DNA of 64,000 nucleotides, taken from NCBI GenBank assembly GCA_938018005.1, contig CALIJG010000029.1, positions 52,740 to 116,739 of the forward strand. Direction: 5' to 3'. This document shows, in pieces, positions 41,310 to 49,948 of this stretch (the first letter of the stretch is position 1; every line of letters starts with the position of its first letter). A program made the translations under genes and the position numbers. Source of the stretch: an uncultured Candidatus Saccharibacteria bacterium. GTDB lineage: Bacteria; Patescibacteriota; Saccharimonadia; Saccharimonadales; Saccharimonadaceae. The notes beneath the pieces are model-generated. The model was not told the origin of the DNA. It was given only the letters and a program-made list of their open reading frames with translations, and made no database searches.

Positions 41310-41751
41310 CGTCTGGTGTCTCCCCAGGCAAGTTGCGATAGGCGGTGCCGAGTACACCGTTGATAAACTTGCTTGAATTATCCGAACCAAACGCTTTAGC
41401 AAGCTCCACTGCTTCGTTAATCGCCACCTTGGGTGGAACAGTTGCGCGGCAGTGCAGCAATTCGTAGAGGCCAAGTCGCAAGATATTGCGGTCGACACGA
41501 GCAATCTGATCGAGCGGCCACTCTGGCGCAATTGGCTGCAAGTGAGCGTCAAGCGCGGCCTGCGTCTCGATCACCCCAGCAACGAGCGTATCGACAAAGG
41601 CTCGATCGCCAATGATCGACTCATAACGCTCAAGATTGCGCGCCAAAATTTCTCGTGGCACGGCCTGCGGATCATTCGCCTGCTGGCGGAATTCATATTC
41701 GTACAATGTTTGGAGTGCAACTATACGCCCAAGATGACGGTTCGAAGCCAT
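41287..41751 (-). CDS. nusB: Transcription antitermination factor NusB
   Basis: 154 residues, all-helical. Starts with SNRHLGRIVALQTLYEYEF (NusB R-rich box), and ends with the ALYELLH...VAINEAVELAKAFGSDNSSKFINGVLG signature. With NusE it binds boxA in rRNA leaders. It lies between rpmF and the NUDIX gene, followed by rnc, a compact RNA-processing cluster. All family-typical residues are visible. Confidence 0.96.
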   Translation of the reverse strand: MASNRHLGRIVALQTLYEYEFRQQANDPQAVPREILARNLERYESIIGDRAFVDTLVAGVIETQAALDAHLQPIAPEWPLDQIARVDRNILRLGLYELLHCRATVPPKVAINEAVELAKAFGSDNSSKFINGVLGTAYRNLPGETPDDANTVTL

Positions 41752-41798
41752 TTGGTTGGTTCTTTCTTTTGTTAAAATTCTTTGCTATCGACGAAAAG

Positions 41799-41951
41799 CT
41801 AGCGAGCCGCCTTGGCAGCGCCAGTCTCGCGCTTGGTTGTCTTGACCTTAACTGGTGAGGTCTTATTAACCATGCGAGCTAGCTTGAGGCGTAGGTGGCT
41901 GCGACGCAGACCAGTTTTGCGTGGGCTACTCTGTTTTTTTGGTTGAGCCAT
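41799..41951 (-). CDS. rpmF: Ribosomal protein L32, zinc-free form
   Basis: 50 residues. Starts MAQPKKQSSPRKTGLRRSHL, matching the L32 N-terminus M-A-x-P-K-x-x-x-S followed by RR-H. The usual second half with two C-x2-C zinc pairs is replaced by a Lys/Thr/Ala-rich stretch with no Cys. AAGGAG stands 9 nt before the ATG. It heads the nusB-NUDIX-rnc cluster, a setting in which rpmF is often found. Confidence 0.85.
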   Translation of the reverse strand: MAQPKKQSSPRKTGLRRSHLRLKLARMVNKTSPVKVKTTKRETGAAKAAR

Positions 41952-42139
41952 AGTAAAAATCTCCTTCTCTTTAGGCTGACGTAAAACTTGTAGCTATTAT
42001 ACGCTAAAAGCACAAAATTCTCTAGTGTTTGTGCTGTTTTGTATAGAAAAATATATTTGCGGCCATTTGCCAAGCGAGCTATTACGCCTTGTTGCCCCAT
42101 CAAGAATACGCTCGCTACGACGTCTAGATCATAGCTTTG

Positions 42140-42161
42140 ATATGACAGATATATGTCATAT
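42140..42161. promoter_or_regulatory. Palindrome upstream of the 42207 gene
   Basis: 8-bp arms ATATGACA (42140-42147) and TGTCATAT (42154-42161) around a 6-base centre, about 45 nt before the start codon of 42207. It is a candidate operator. Confidence 0.5.
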
Positions 42162-42206
42162 ATTGTATGATATGGTACATACTATTAATCTCAGTAAGGA
42201 GTACCT

Positions 42207-42698
42207 ATGGCAATAAAAATAGATGGAAATATCAACCAGTACATCAAATTCGTCGGACAAAACGACGAATCAGTTAAGACTGAAGTTCAACACATCATCG
42301 ATGAGTTGGGCTGCACTCCCGTCATTCGCGAAATCGACAAGGAGTTTACTGGCTACGATTCGAGTCAATCATTTTGGCTATTGCATGATGCGGGCATAGA
42401 ATTCCGCTGGAAGAATGATACACTTGAGGCAATTACCCTCTATACGCAAACGGGACGGTCATCCGTCTCAGAATACAAACCGTATGCCACTCCACTATTT
42501 GCGGACTTCTCCAATACAGCAACGCGCGATGAGATTATTCGCCATCTTGGAACTCCCGACAATGAAGCAAAACAGAACGCAACATGGGTACGCTCAGCTT
42601 GGATCCAGTATGACGAAAAGGGTGGTAACTGGGTACACTTCGAATTTGATGACGATATACATTTGAAGATGGTGACAATCTGTGTCCCCATTCATTAG
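42207..42698 (+). CDS. Uncharacterised soluble protein, possible immunity-like
   Basis: 163 residues, no membrane segment, acidic and aromatic. Notable parts are FTGYDSSQSFWLLHDAGIEFRW, an LPLYT-like ITLYTQTGRS strand, ATRDEIIRHLGTPDNEA and WVHFEFDDDIHLKMVTICVP. This alternation of short strands and a TRxEIIxxLGxP turn reminds me of small immunity or nucleic-acid mimic proteins, but I cannot name a family. AAGGAG is 6 nt upstream. Lower GC than leuS next door fits an acquired gene. Confidence 0.7.
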   Translation: MAIKIDGNINQYIKFVGQNDESVKTEVQHIIDELGCTPVIREIDKEFTGYDSSQSFWLLHDAGIEFRWKNDTLEAITLYTQTGRSSVSEYKPYATPLFADFSNTATRDEIIRHLGTPDNEAKQNATWVRSAWIQYDEKGGNWVHFEFDDDIHLKMVTICVPIH

Positions 42699-42800
42699 AT
42701 CAATCACCTTTTGCCCTTTAACTCATTCAAGCGATTACGTTGCCTATTTTGTAGGCTTATCAACATCCACTAGACACGACGAGGCTGTAGGCACACAACC

Positions 42801-42828
42801 CAAAACAGGGCGCTAACGCCCTGTTTTG
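42801..42828. terminator. Bidirectional terminator between 42207 gene and leuS
   Basis: Perfect 12-bp inverted repeat (42801-42812 and 42817-42828), 4-base loop, A-rich left and T-rich right, between converging genes. Confidence 0.9.
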
Positions 42829-42858
42829 TTACAACAAGATTAGTAAAGGTGACTATTT

Positions 42859-45324
42859 CTAGACAACAACACTGACAAGCTTGCGCTTGACGTAGATAAC
42901 CTTCTTGGGTGGCCCAGTGAGGTATTTTGCAACACGGTCATCTGCCAGGGCTTGGGCAGTGATGTCGGCTTCGCTAGCATCTGGCGCGGTGGTGAGCTTG
43001 GCGCGGACTTTGCCATTGACTTGCACAACGATGGTTATCATATCGCGGACGATCTTTGCTTCGTCCCACTCTGGCCAGGTTGCAAAATCGAGCTGGTCGC
43101 CATAGCCAAGTTGCTGCCATAGCTCAGCGGCCATGTGCGGCGCAAAGGGCTGCACCAGCTGGATCAGCGTCTTGAGCGCTGGCTGCCACTGCTCAGCAAA
43201 GCCAGTCGTCTTGAGCTTGTAGAGGTCATTAACGCACTCCATGAGCGTCGCGATGGCTGTATTGAAGCTCAAGCGGTAGATATCACTCGTGACCTTTTTC
43301 GTTGTGGCATGGATGATCGACTCAAGCTGTGCGACGTCGACCTGCCCAGGCGCCCCGCCCTGCTGCTGCCAATCATCAAACTCTTGCACCAATGTCCAGA
43401 GGCGATTCAAGAAGCGATAGACGCCAGCAATTCCTCGGCTGCTCCAGCTTGAGTTTTCGTCGATCGGCCCAAGGAAGAGCTCAAAGGTGCGCAGTGCATC
43501 TGCCCCATACCCCGCATCGATCACCTCCAGCGGGTCGACGACATTGCCAAGGCTCTTGCTCATCTTGCGGCCATCCTCGGCTTGGATGAGGCCATGGTAG
43601 ACGAGCTTCCGCACTGGCTCGGCAAAGCTTGTGAGGCCAAGGTCGCGGAAGACGTGCATCCAGAAGCGTACATAGAGTAAGTGGGCCGTTGCGTGGTCAC
43701 CACCAACATACATATCAAGCGGTGCCCAGTGGTTAGCCAGCGCTGGGTCCCAGGCCTGCATAGCATTGTGTGGATCAGTGTAGCGCAGAAGATACCAGCT
43801 ACTGCAAGCATAGCCATCCATCGTGTCAGTTTCGCGCTGAGCTGGGCCGCCACAAGTCGGGCAGGTTGTCTCCACCCATTCTTCTTGAGCAGCAAGGACG
43901 GATTTGCCATCACCACGCGGCTGGAAGTCTTGCACTGCTGGCAAAACTACCGGCAGATCTGCCGCTGGCACAGGTACAGCGCCATGCTCGGGGCAGTGGA
44001 TGATCGGGATGGGTGCGCCCCAGTAACGTTGGCGGCTAATCAACCAGTCACGCATCTTGTAGGTTACCTTAGCATGGCCACGACCTTCCTGTTCGAGCCA
44101 GGCCACGATCTGCTCACGGGCATCCTCACTGCGCGTGCCATCAAATGCTCCAGAATTAACGAGCACGCCTTCGCCATGGTAGCACTGGTCGGTGTCTGGG
44201 TCATCGTCGGGCCGCTCAATGACGGTGACGATGGGCAACTCGTATTTCTCGGCAAAGGCGGCATCGCGCTCATCATGAGCCGGGACAGCCATCACTGCAC
44301 CAGTGCCATAGCCACCAAGGACATAATCGGCCACCCAGATGGGCATCCGCTCACCCGTGGCTGGATTAATAGCATAACTTCCGGTAAAGACTCCTGTCTT
44401 ATCCTTCGTGTCATTAGTGCGCTCAATCTCCGATTTCTTGACTGCCTCGGCAATATAGGCCAAGACCGTCTCGCGGGCATCACCACGCGCGAGCTGCTGC
44501 GCCAGCGGATGTTCGGGCGCAAGCACCAAGAAGGTCGCACCAAAGAGCGTATCGGGGCGCGTCGAAAAGACGGTAATATCGGCAGATGCGTCACTCTCCG
44601 TAGCTACCGCAGGCTTATCAAGAGTGAAGCGGATCTCTGCTCCCTCACTGCGGCCAATCCAGTTGGTCTGAGCTTGCTTAATCTTATCTGGCCAGTCGAG
44701 CGCGGGGATATCGGCCAGGAGCTGGTCGGCATACTCAGTAATCTTGAAGAACCATTGCTTCATTGGCTTCTTTACCACCACTTCTTCACAGCGCCAGCAC
44801 CGGCCATTGATCACCTGCTCATTTGCCAGCACGGTCTTGTCTTTCGGACACCACCACTGGAGTGAGTCCTTTTGGTATGCCAGGCCCCGCTCAAAGAGCT
44901 GCGTAAAGATCCACTGCGTCCAGCGATAGTACTCTGGGTCGCTCGTGTTGATCTCGCGACTCCAATCGATACTCGCACCAACGCGGCGAAGCTGAGTAGT
45001 AAAGTTAGCAATATTGGTCGCGGTCGTCTCTTGTGGCGTCTTGCCTGTCTTGATGGCGTAATTCTCTGCAGGGAGACCAAAGCTATCCCAGCCCATCGGG
45101 TAGAGCACCTCGTGACCAAGGCTGCGCCGGAAGCGCGCCACTGCATCGACAATGGAATGCTCCATAAAGTGCCCTGCGTGCATCCCTGCTCCACTTGGGT
45201 ACGGGAACATGCCGGTCACATAATACTTTGGTTTGGGAGAGGCGTCATCCGCCCGGTAGCGCTGGTCTTCTGCCCAGTGCTGTTGCCATTTTGGCTCGAT
45301 TTCTGCAGGATTGTATCGTTTCAT
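42859..45324 (-). CDS. leuS: Leucyl-tRNA synthetase
   Basis: 821 residues. Class Ia core: HIGH equivalent in PYPSGAGMHAGH, zinc pair CPKDK, a CP1 editing domain (about 220-410) with the TRPDTLFGATFLV threonine-rich motif, and KMSKS in DGRKMSKSLGNV. The C-terminal anticodon domain and small tail are intact. The start MKRYNPAEIEPKWQ is at 45324: TGG-TAGAAT lies 9 nt before it, whereas the ATG at 45333 falls inside the promoter. Confidence 0.97.
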   Translation of the reverse strand: MKRYNPAEIEPKWQQHWAEDQRYRADDASPKPKYYVTGMFPYPSGAGMHAGHFMEHSIVDAVARFRRSLGHEVLYPMGWDSFGLPAENYAIKTGKTPQETTATNIANFTTQLRRVGASIDWSREINTSDPEYYRWTQWIFTQLFERGLAYQKDSLQWWCPKDKTVLANEQVINGRCWRCEEVVVKKPMKQWFFKITEYADQLLADIPALDWPDKIKQAQTNWIGRSEGAEIRFTLDKPAVATESDASADITVFSTRPDTLFGATFLVLAPEHPLAQQLARGDARETVLAYIAEAVKKSEIERTNDTKDKTGVFTGSYAINPATGERMPIWVADYVLGGYGTGAVMAVPAHDERDAAFAEKYELPIVTVIERPDDDPDTDQCYHGEGVLVNSGAFDGTRSEDAREQIVAWLEQEGRGHAKVTYKMRDWLISRQRYWGAPIPIIHCPEHGAVPVPAADLPVVLPAVQDFQPRGDGKSVLAAQEEWVETTCPTCGGPAQRETDTMDGYACSSWYLLRYTDPHNAMQAWDPALANHWAPLDMYVGGDHATAHLLYVRFWMHVFRDLGLTSFAEPVRKLVYHGLIQAEDGRKMSKSLGNVVDPLEVIDAGYGADALRTFELFLGPIDENSSWSSRGIAGVYRFLNRLWTLVQEFDDWQQQGGAPGQVDVAQLESIIHATTKKVTSDIYRLSFNTAIATLMECVNDLYKLKTTGFAEQWQPALKTLIQLVQPFAPHMAAELWQQLGYGDQLDFATWPEWDEAKIVRDMITIVVQVNGKVRAKLTTAPDASEADITAQALADDRVAKYLTGPPKKVIYVKRKLVSVVV

Positions 45325-45362
45325 GTCTTTCATATTCTACCATAGTGGGCGAGGGCAAAGAC

Positions 45363-45392
45363 AACCCCGCTTCTTTTCTCGAAAGCGGGGCT
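45363..45392. terminator. Hairpin between leuS and the 45415 gene
   Basis: 8-bp GC-rich stem (45365-45372 and 45383-45390), loop of 10. Weak T-runs on both sides, so it is a probable but not strong terminator for the 45415-46812 gene. Confidence 0.55.
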
Positions 45393-45414
45393 GGATTTGT
45401 GTGCGGCGTTTTGC

Positions 45415-46812
45415 CTACGCTTCACCAGTAGCTGTTGATGACGTATCGCTGTCGTTATCTTTACTGGTGCTACTACCTCGCATGAGCTCACTATACGGAA
45501 TACTGTCACTTGGCTTACGTAAATCAACCTTCGTGTCATTAACGTTGATCGTCACTGGCTGCTGAGACGACTGGCTAGTTGGCTTCATGACAATGCGCTT
45601 CACATCGTGCGAGAATGGCGACACCCAGAGCTCAAGATCCGTCTGGCTCAAGTCTGGCCCTGAGATAGCAGAACGCCGCTCGGTCTTGATGGTCCGGCCA
45701 TTTTGGCGTGTTGTCACACGAGTTGATGTCGCATCACTGCAGCGGCGGAGCAGCTCCCCAACACGGGTGTTGCCAAGGTCGCGGCTCAGCGAACGAGCTT
45801 CGTGGCTCGACGGGCTCGCTACCGTCACCTTGTAGCCCACTGCACCGTTATCGAGCGCTGGCTTATTGAGTTTCTCTACTGTAAAGACATCACCGTGCTT
45901 GCGAAGTACTGCAGCGATCTCATTGCGAGCCTTAGTGTCGTACATAGCGTTAATTGCGTCCGTACATTGCTGAGTCGTCGTACGATTTGGGCTCATTTTG
46001 CGCATATCATCTTGCGTCATCTTGACCCATTTGCCATCGATTTTTTCGATAATAGGCAGTGCTTGCTTGGTATACTGCTCGCGCATCTTACTCCGCGCAG
46101 TATCTTTCTCCTCATCGGTCATGCTCGAGCTGCTATAACGCTTCATCGACTGGTCGATCATGGTATCAATATATTTTTCATATATTTTCTTGATGCCATT
46201 GACGCGGAAGTAGGTTGCTTCGCGATCCGCATAGATCTCGGCCTTGACAGTAATCTGGCCAACCTGCGGGAGGTCCATCGTTACCTCACCATTGCCGCCA
46301 GCAACTTGGTTGGCATGCTGCAGATTCACTCTGTAGGTGACCTTCGATGGACCCGAAGTGCTGGTGCTGCTTGGCGTAACATCACCGCCCATGCTATACG
46401 ACGCTTGCCGTGCGCTCACTAGATTCGCCACGCCATCTGTGACTACCTTGTGTGGGTTCTGATACCAGAAGAAGTACAATAGCACACCAGCAATAAGTGC
46501 CAGCAAAGCTACACCACCACCGACGAGGCCAAGAATAAGCCCAAGATGGGATTTCTTGGCTGGCTGAGCGCTCAAAGCTCCTGGAGTCATGTGTGGTTGA
46601 TATTGAGGCTGGGGCTGAGCTGGCTGCATAGCCGGAGTGGCTGACTGCTCTGATATCGGTTGAGTAGCAGGCTCAGCTACTGGAGCTGGCTCTGCAGCTG
46701 GGGTTGCTGCTGGCTCATTAGCCTTGGCCGGGGTTTGTCCTGGCTCATTTTTTGGCGACGTCTTACGCGTTGTGCTGCGCTTGGTTGCCTTTGGTTTTTT
46801 CTCTGTTGGCAT
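45415..46812 (-). CDS. Membrane-anchored extracytoplasmic protein with Pro/Ala-rich N-terminus
   Basis: 465 residues. Residues 1-80 are Lys- then Pro/Ala/Gln-rich and low complexity, 88-115 form one membrane helix, and the rest is an outside domain rich in Ser/Thr/Lys. The outer part has the repetitive strand pattern of LppX/lipoprotein-like sensors (for example VTYRVNLQHANQ, VTMDLPQVGQITV), a weak resemblance. GGAG precedes the start, with TGG-TATATT about 45 nt upstream. It lies 64 nt after the Mur ligase gene. Function unknown. Confidence 0.78.
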   Translation of the reverse strand: MPTEKKPKATKRSTTRKTSPKNEPGQTPAKANEPAATPAAEPAPVAEPATQPISEQSATPAMQPAQPQPQYQPHMTPGALSAQPAKKSHLGLILGLVGGGVALLALIAGVLLYFFWYQNPHKVVTDGVANLVSARQASYSMGGDVTPSSTSTSGPSKVTYRVNLQHANQVAGGNGEVTMDLPQVGQITVKAEIYADREATYFRVNGIKKIYEKYIDTMIDQSMKRYSSSSMTDEEKDTARSKMREQYTKQALPIIEKIDGKWVKMTQDDMRKMSPNRTTTQQCTDAINAMYDTKARNEIAAVLRKHGDVFTVEKLNKPALDNGAVGYKVTVASPSSHEARSLSRDLGNTRVGELLRRCSDATSTRVTTRQNGRTIKTERRSAISGPDLSQTDLELWVSPFSHDVKRIVMKPTSQSSQQPVTINVNDTKVDLRKPSDSIPYSELMRGSSTSKDNDSDTSSTATGEA

Positions 46813-46876
46813 AATAGTTCTCCGCTTAATGGACTAATCTCATAACTAAGAATATACCATAAATCGCGTATTAACG

Positions 46877-48187
46877 CTACTGGCTTGGCCCGTCAAAGAA
46901 GTTCTCGTACTCCGAAAAATACGGCGCTTTGATGGCCTGCCAAGCGAGTGATTGACGCACCAGCTCCGTATCTTCGCTCAAGACACAGAGGATTTTAACG
47001 GCCTCCTCAAGGAATATCCCACCTTGCGATCCCTTAGCAAGAATCACTGCCCCAGGCCGTGCCACCGAACGGACGAACTGCCCTGCCTCGATCGCATTGC
47101 GACATACCTTCACCTGGCAGCCACGCCGGCGGGCAGCGGGCGCAAGATATTTCTCTGTCTCACCACCAACCGTCACCACCCAATCAAGCAAATGCGAGTC
47201 ACAGGCCATGCCCAGCTTCTCGTGCTCGGCCTGGCTCGAGGCACCCAGCTCATTCATGTCACCAAGGATAGCGATCCGCTGCGGTGCCTGCGCAAAGCTA
47301 TAGAGCGTCTGCAGAGCAGCCAGCGCAGCAGCGGGGCTAGAGTTGTATGTATCGTCGATAATTGTTGTATCACCAAGGCCCAGCAGTGGGTTCATCCGCC
47401 CAGGGACAGGCTTGATCAGTGCAAGACCCTTCACTACTTCATCTGGTGTGCAGCCATAAAGCAAGGCCGCTGCGACGGCACCAACGATCGGCCGTAGGCT
47501 GTGCTCACCCACCACATTAATGGCCGCCGCAAATGGCTGAGCAATGTTTGGTGGAGCAATAATCCCCCCACGATAGCCTACCTCAGCATCAAAGTTCTGC
47601 TGTTCGAAGCGATACTCAGCGAGGCCAGTTGTGCCATATGTACTAAAGTGTGGAGTAGCAATCAGGTCAGCAAAGCGCCCCTCAATATCATCACGGTTAA
47701 TCAGCACCCGGCGTGCATACTGCGTCACGGAGAGCTCCTCTTGCGCGACTGCTTCAATTGAGCCAAAGAACTCCATATGCTCTGGCGTTACTGCCGTCAC
47801 TAAAGCAAGGTCGGGCCGGAGGTAGCGGCCAAAGTCGGCAATCTCCCCTGGCCGATCAGTGCCAAGCTCCTGGACAATCACATCGACGTCAGCTGGCTGA
47901 GCGATCCGTCGCCGGGCTGCTGCAAACACCTTAAGCCAGGCACCAATGCTGTGTACCTTGCTAGGGTAGGTCACGCCGAGAATGCCACACGGTGCCGAGA
48001 GATTGGTATTATGGTTGTTATCGAGCATGCGCACACGGTAGCGCTGCGATAGCAAGGTAGCCACCGCTCGCTTAGTACTCGTCTTGCCCACGCTCCCCAC
48101 CACAACAATTAACTTGACCTCTGGATGGGCTTGAAAATACCGACTCACATACGTCTCGAGCCGCTTTTGGATAAACTTTTTGAACAT
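46877..48187 (-). CDS. murF: MurF-like Mur ligase
   Basis: 436 residues. ATP site GSVGKTSTK (around 32), NNHNTNLSAPCGILG with the UDP-sugar region, the central domain with PGRMNPLLGLGDTTIIDDTYNSSP, the MNELG turn, and a C-terminal ligase domain with LAKGSQGG. MurF adds D-Ala-D-Ala to the peptidoglycan precursor. The usual N-terminal substrate-binding domain of about 80 residues is missing, so the family call is firm but the exact substrate is less so. TGA-TAAAAT is exactly 6 nt before the ATG (leaderless). Confidence 0.85.
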   Translation of the reverse strand: MFKKFIQKRLETYVSRYFQAHPEVKLIVVVGSVGKTSTKRAVATLLSQRYRVRMLDNNHNTNLSAPCGILGVTYPSKVHSIGAWLKVFAAARRRIAQPADVDVIVQELGTDRPGEIADFGRYLRPDLALVTAVTPEHMEFFGSIEAVAQEELSVTQYARRVLINRDDIEGRFADLIATPHFSTYGTTGLAEYRFEQQNFDAEVGYRGGIIAPPNIAQPFAAAINVVGEHSLRPIVGAVAAALLYGCTPDEVVKGLALIKPVPGRMNPLLGLGDTTIIDDTYNSSPAAALAALQTLYSFAQAPQRIAILGDMNELGASSQAEHEKLGMACDSHLLDWVVTVGGETEKYLAPAARRRGCQVKVCRNAIEAGQFVRSVARPGAVILAKGSQGGIFLEEAVKILCVLSEDTELVRQSLAWQAIKAPYFSEYENFFDGPSQ

Positions 48188-48266
48188 ATCTTTATTTTAT
48201 CAGAAACAGGCGGGAATACTACTGGTTGATTCTCCCGCTTGTTTGTGCTTGAATAGAGGGAGTCGT

Positions 48267-48339
48267 GGGGATATAGCTCAGTTGATAGAGCGCAGCATTC
48301 GCATTGCTGAGGTCGAGGGTTTGAATCCCTCTATCTCCA
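48267..48339 (+). tRNA. tRNA-Ala (anticodon CGC)
   Basis: Acceptor GGGGATA pairs with TATCTCC (one G-T), D arm with GCTC/GAGC, anticodon loop TTCGCAT (CGC), and T-loop TTTGAAT. CCA is encoded at 48340-48342. Followed by a strong terminator. Confidence 0.95.
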
Positions 48340-48359
48340 CCAGGTGTTATTATATTTTT

Positions 48360-48393
48360 ATAGCGACGAGCAATATCCCGTCGCTATTTTTAT
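48360..48393 (+). terminator. Terminator of tRNA-Ala(CGC)
   Basis: 8-bp stem ATAGCGAC/GTCGCTAT (48360-48367, 48380-48387), then TTTTTAT. Confidence 0.88.
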
Positions 48394-48438
48394 AATTCAT
48401 AACACAAGTCAACTTGTCAATAAAGTTAGTGGCAGTAT

Positions 48439-49164
48439 CTACTGCCTCCACCACCGCCACTCCGGAGCCAAATTATCTTGTTGAAAACTATCAAATTCAA
48501 GATCCCGTAATTTCGGCAAGAGTGGGCGGAGGCGTTCTTCGAATCCCGACATTCTGTCACGATATGTTGAGATTTTACTGATGAAGTCTTTGTCGCGGAT
48601 AGCATCACGTTCTATGGATCTTGCGAGGAATGCGAGAACGCTTTGCCCCTCGTCGAAGCTTGTCGCATAGTTACTATGGTACTCCCATTCGTAATCCTCA
48701 TCAAACCAGGCGGCTGAATACTTCGAGACGTTATCAGTTAACTTGACTAGCCAATCGCTAAACATGTAATCCATGTTCTTGCAGATTTTGTCTTGAGCAA
48801 ATTGCGACTCGATTCTAGATTCGAGTTTCGCTGTGATATTTTCTATAGCATCACGAAGTGATTCGTAGTCAAATGCTTTGGGGTTTCTAGAAGCGCAATT
48901 GGGGTCCACTTGCTCAAACGCTTCAGTCATCATCTCTGCATGAATAAGTGCCTTAAAGTAATGAGGAGCTGCTAGACGATCCCCTATTTTCTGTTCTTCG
49001 ACCGACATTGCAGAGTAGATGAATGCGTCGTTCAGCTCAGCGACGCACCGATGATACGCGTCATCTGTCGTTGGACTCAGCGATTCATCTACGAGGTGAT
49101 CCCACCATTGCGAATCTGGTGTTACATTTGGATCATTTTCCCATAGATCTGATAGTTTTGACAT
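48439..49164 (-). CDS. Uncharacterised soluble protein
   Basis: 241 residues, mostly helical, with many Asp/Glu/Trp; no membrane segment or signal peptide. Conspicuous parts are the W-rich start (LSDLWENDPN; SQWWDHL) and the C-terminal W-R-W-W. GGGAGC lies 6 nt before the ATG. The gene has lower GC than its neighbours and sits between tRNA genes, a common place for inserted genes, but no integrase or repeat was found. No family recognised. Confidence 0.7.
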   Translation of the reverse strand: MSKLSDLWENDPNVTPDSQWWDHLVDESLSPTTDDAYHRCVAELNDAFIYSAMSVEEQKIGDRLAAPHYFKALIHAEMMTEAFEQVDPNCASRNPKAFDYESLRDAIENITAKLESRIESQFAQDKICKNMDYMFSDWLVKLTDNVSKYSAAWFDEDYEWEYHSNYATSFDEGQSVLAFLARSIERDAIRDKDFISKISTYRDRMSGFEERLRPLLPKLRDLEFDSFQQDNLAPEWRWWRQ

Positions 49165-49196
49165 GATAGCTCCCTGCTTTTTTATTATAATAAAAA

Positions 49197-49221
49197 ATAA
49201 GCGAGATATATCCTCGCTTAT
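49197..49221 (-). terminator. Terminator of the tRNA-Ala/Val pair
   Basis: 9-bp stem (49197-49205 and 49213-49221), then TTTTTTATT on the minus strand, 58 nt after the tRNA-Val 3' end. Confidence 0.85.
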
Positions 49222-49281
49222 CTTGTGCCTTCACTGATGCTAATTACTGCTCAACACTAGAAGGCAACAATCTCAAAATGG

Positions 49282-49355
49282 TGGATCTTGCAGGATTCGA
49301 ACCTGCGACCTCACGAATGTGAATCGTGCGCTCTAGCCAACTGAGCTAAAGATCC
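49282..49355 (-). tRNA. tRNA-Val (anticodon CAC)
   Basis: Acceptor GGATCTT/AAGATCC, anticodon loop TTCACAT with CAC, T-loop TTCGAAT. CCA is encoded (49279-49281). It lies 4 nt after tRNA-Ala(GGC) on the same transcript. Confidence 0.95.
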
Positions 49356-49359
49356 ATGG

Positions 49360-49433
49360 TGGAGCATACCAGATTCGAACTGGTCACCTCTTCGCTGCCA
49401 GCGAAGCGCTCTAGCCAAATGAGCTAATGCCCC
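49360..49433 (-). tRNA. tRNA-Ala (anticodon GGC)
   Basis: Acceptor GGGGCAT/ATGCTCC (one G-T), anticodon loop CTGGCAG with GGC, T-loop TTCGAAT, encoded CCA at 49357-49359. First gene of the tRNA pair. Confidence 0.94.
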
Positions 49434-49455
49434 GTCTGCTATAGACTATAGCAAA

Positions 49456-49783
49456 AAATCACCTCTTTGACTAGAGGTGATTTGCCGGTAGCTGCTACGC
49501 GCCCACCCTGGGGCACAATGTTTGTTTTGGCACGATGTTTGTGTTTGGACGCAACGGTACCCCTTTTTGCGTACCAGCTTGTCTTTATTATGCACCACCA
49601 CTTTGCAAAACACAAGCAGTTCGCCGATTAATTGTTGCACTTTTATGGTTCAGGCACTCTATAGCTCTTACGCTTCATCTGGAGAAATGTCCAGTTAATG
49701 CAAGCGTCAAAGCATCCAAGCAAAGTGCTCGTACAAGTATCTTAATACAAGATCTCCCCCTATTGTTATTTACAAAAGCAAAA
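49456..49783 (-). other. Stretch between tRNA genes bounded by two minus-strand terminators
   Basis: The left edge is an 11-bp hairpin (49456-49466/49473-49483) with a T6 run on the minus strand. The right edge is the tRNA-Leu terminator. A minus-strand frame (49446-49640, GTG start, Lys/Cys-rich) runs through the hairpin and has no ribosome binding site. I see no tRNA, tmRNA or SRP RNA signature. It could encode a short non-coding RNA. Confidence 0.35.
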
Positions 49784-49803
49784 CACCACCTATCTTGGTG
49801 GTG
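49784..49803 (-). terminator. Terminator of tRNA-Leu
   Basis: 7-bp stem CACCACC/GGTGGTG (49784-49790, 49797-49803), then GTTTTGCTTTTG on the minus strand. Confidence 0.75.
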
Positions 49804-49831
49804 CTGATGTGTCACGAGGCATCATATCTGG

Positions 49832-49916
49832 TGCGGACGAGAAGACTTGAACTTCCACGAGCGCAATGCTCACCAGCCCCTCAAACTGACGCGTCTACCA
49901 ATTCCGCCACGTCCGC
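49832..49916 (-). tRNA. tRNA-Leu (anticodon GAG)
   Basis: 85 nt with a long variable arm, as expected for Leu. Acceptor GCGGACG, anticodon loop TTGAGGG with GAG, T-loop TTCAAGT. CCA is encoded (49829-49831). Confidence 0.94.
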
Positions 49917-49948
49917 ATATCTCGCGACACTGTTGATTATACCGCATG

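Noticed and set aside
41310..41552. N-terminal extension of the NUDIX protein
   Set aside because: Lies wholly inside nusB in another frame and has no NUDIX similarity; the start at 41309 is better.
49484..49783. tmRNA or SRP RNA between tRNA genes
   Set aside because: No tRNA-like ends, no tag frame ending in Ala-Ala, and no GGAA SRP tetraloop motif found.
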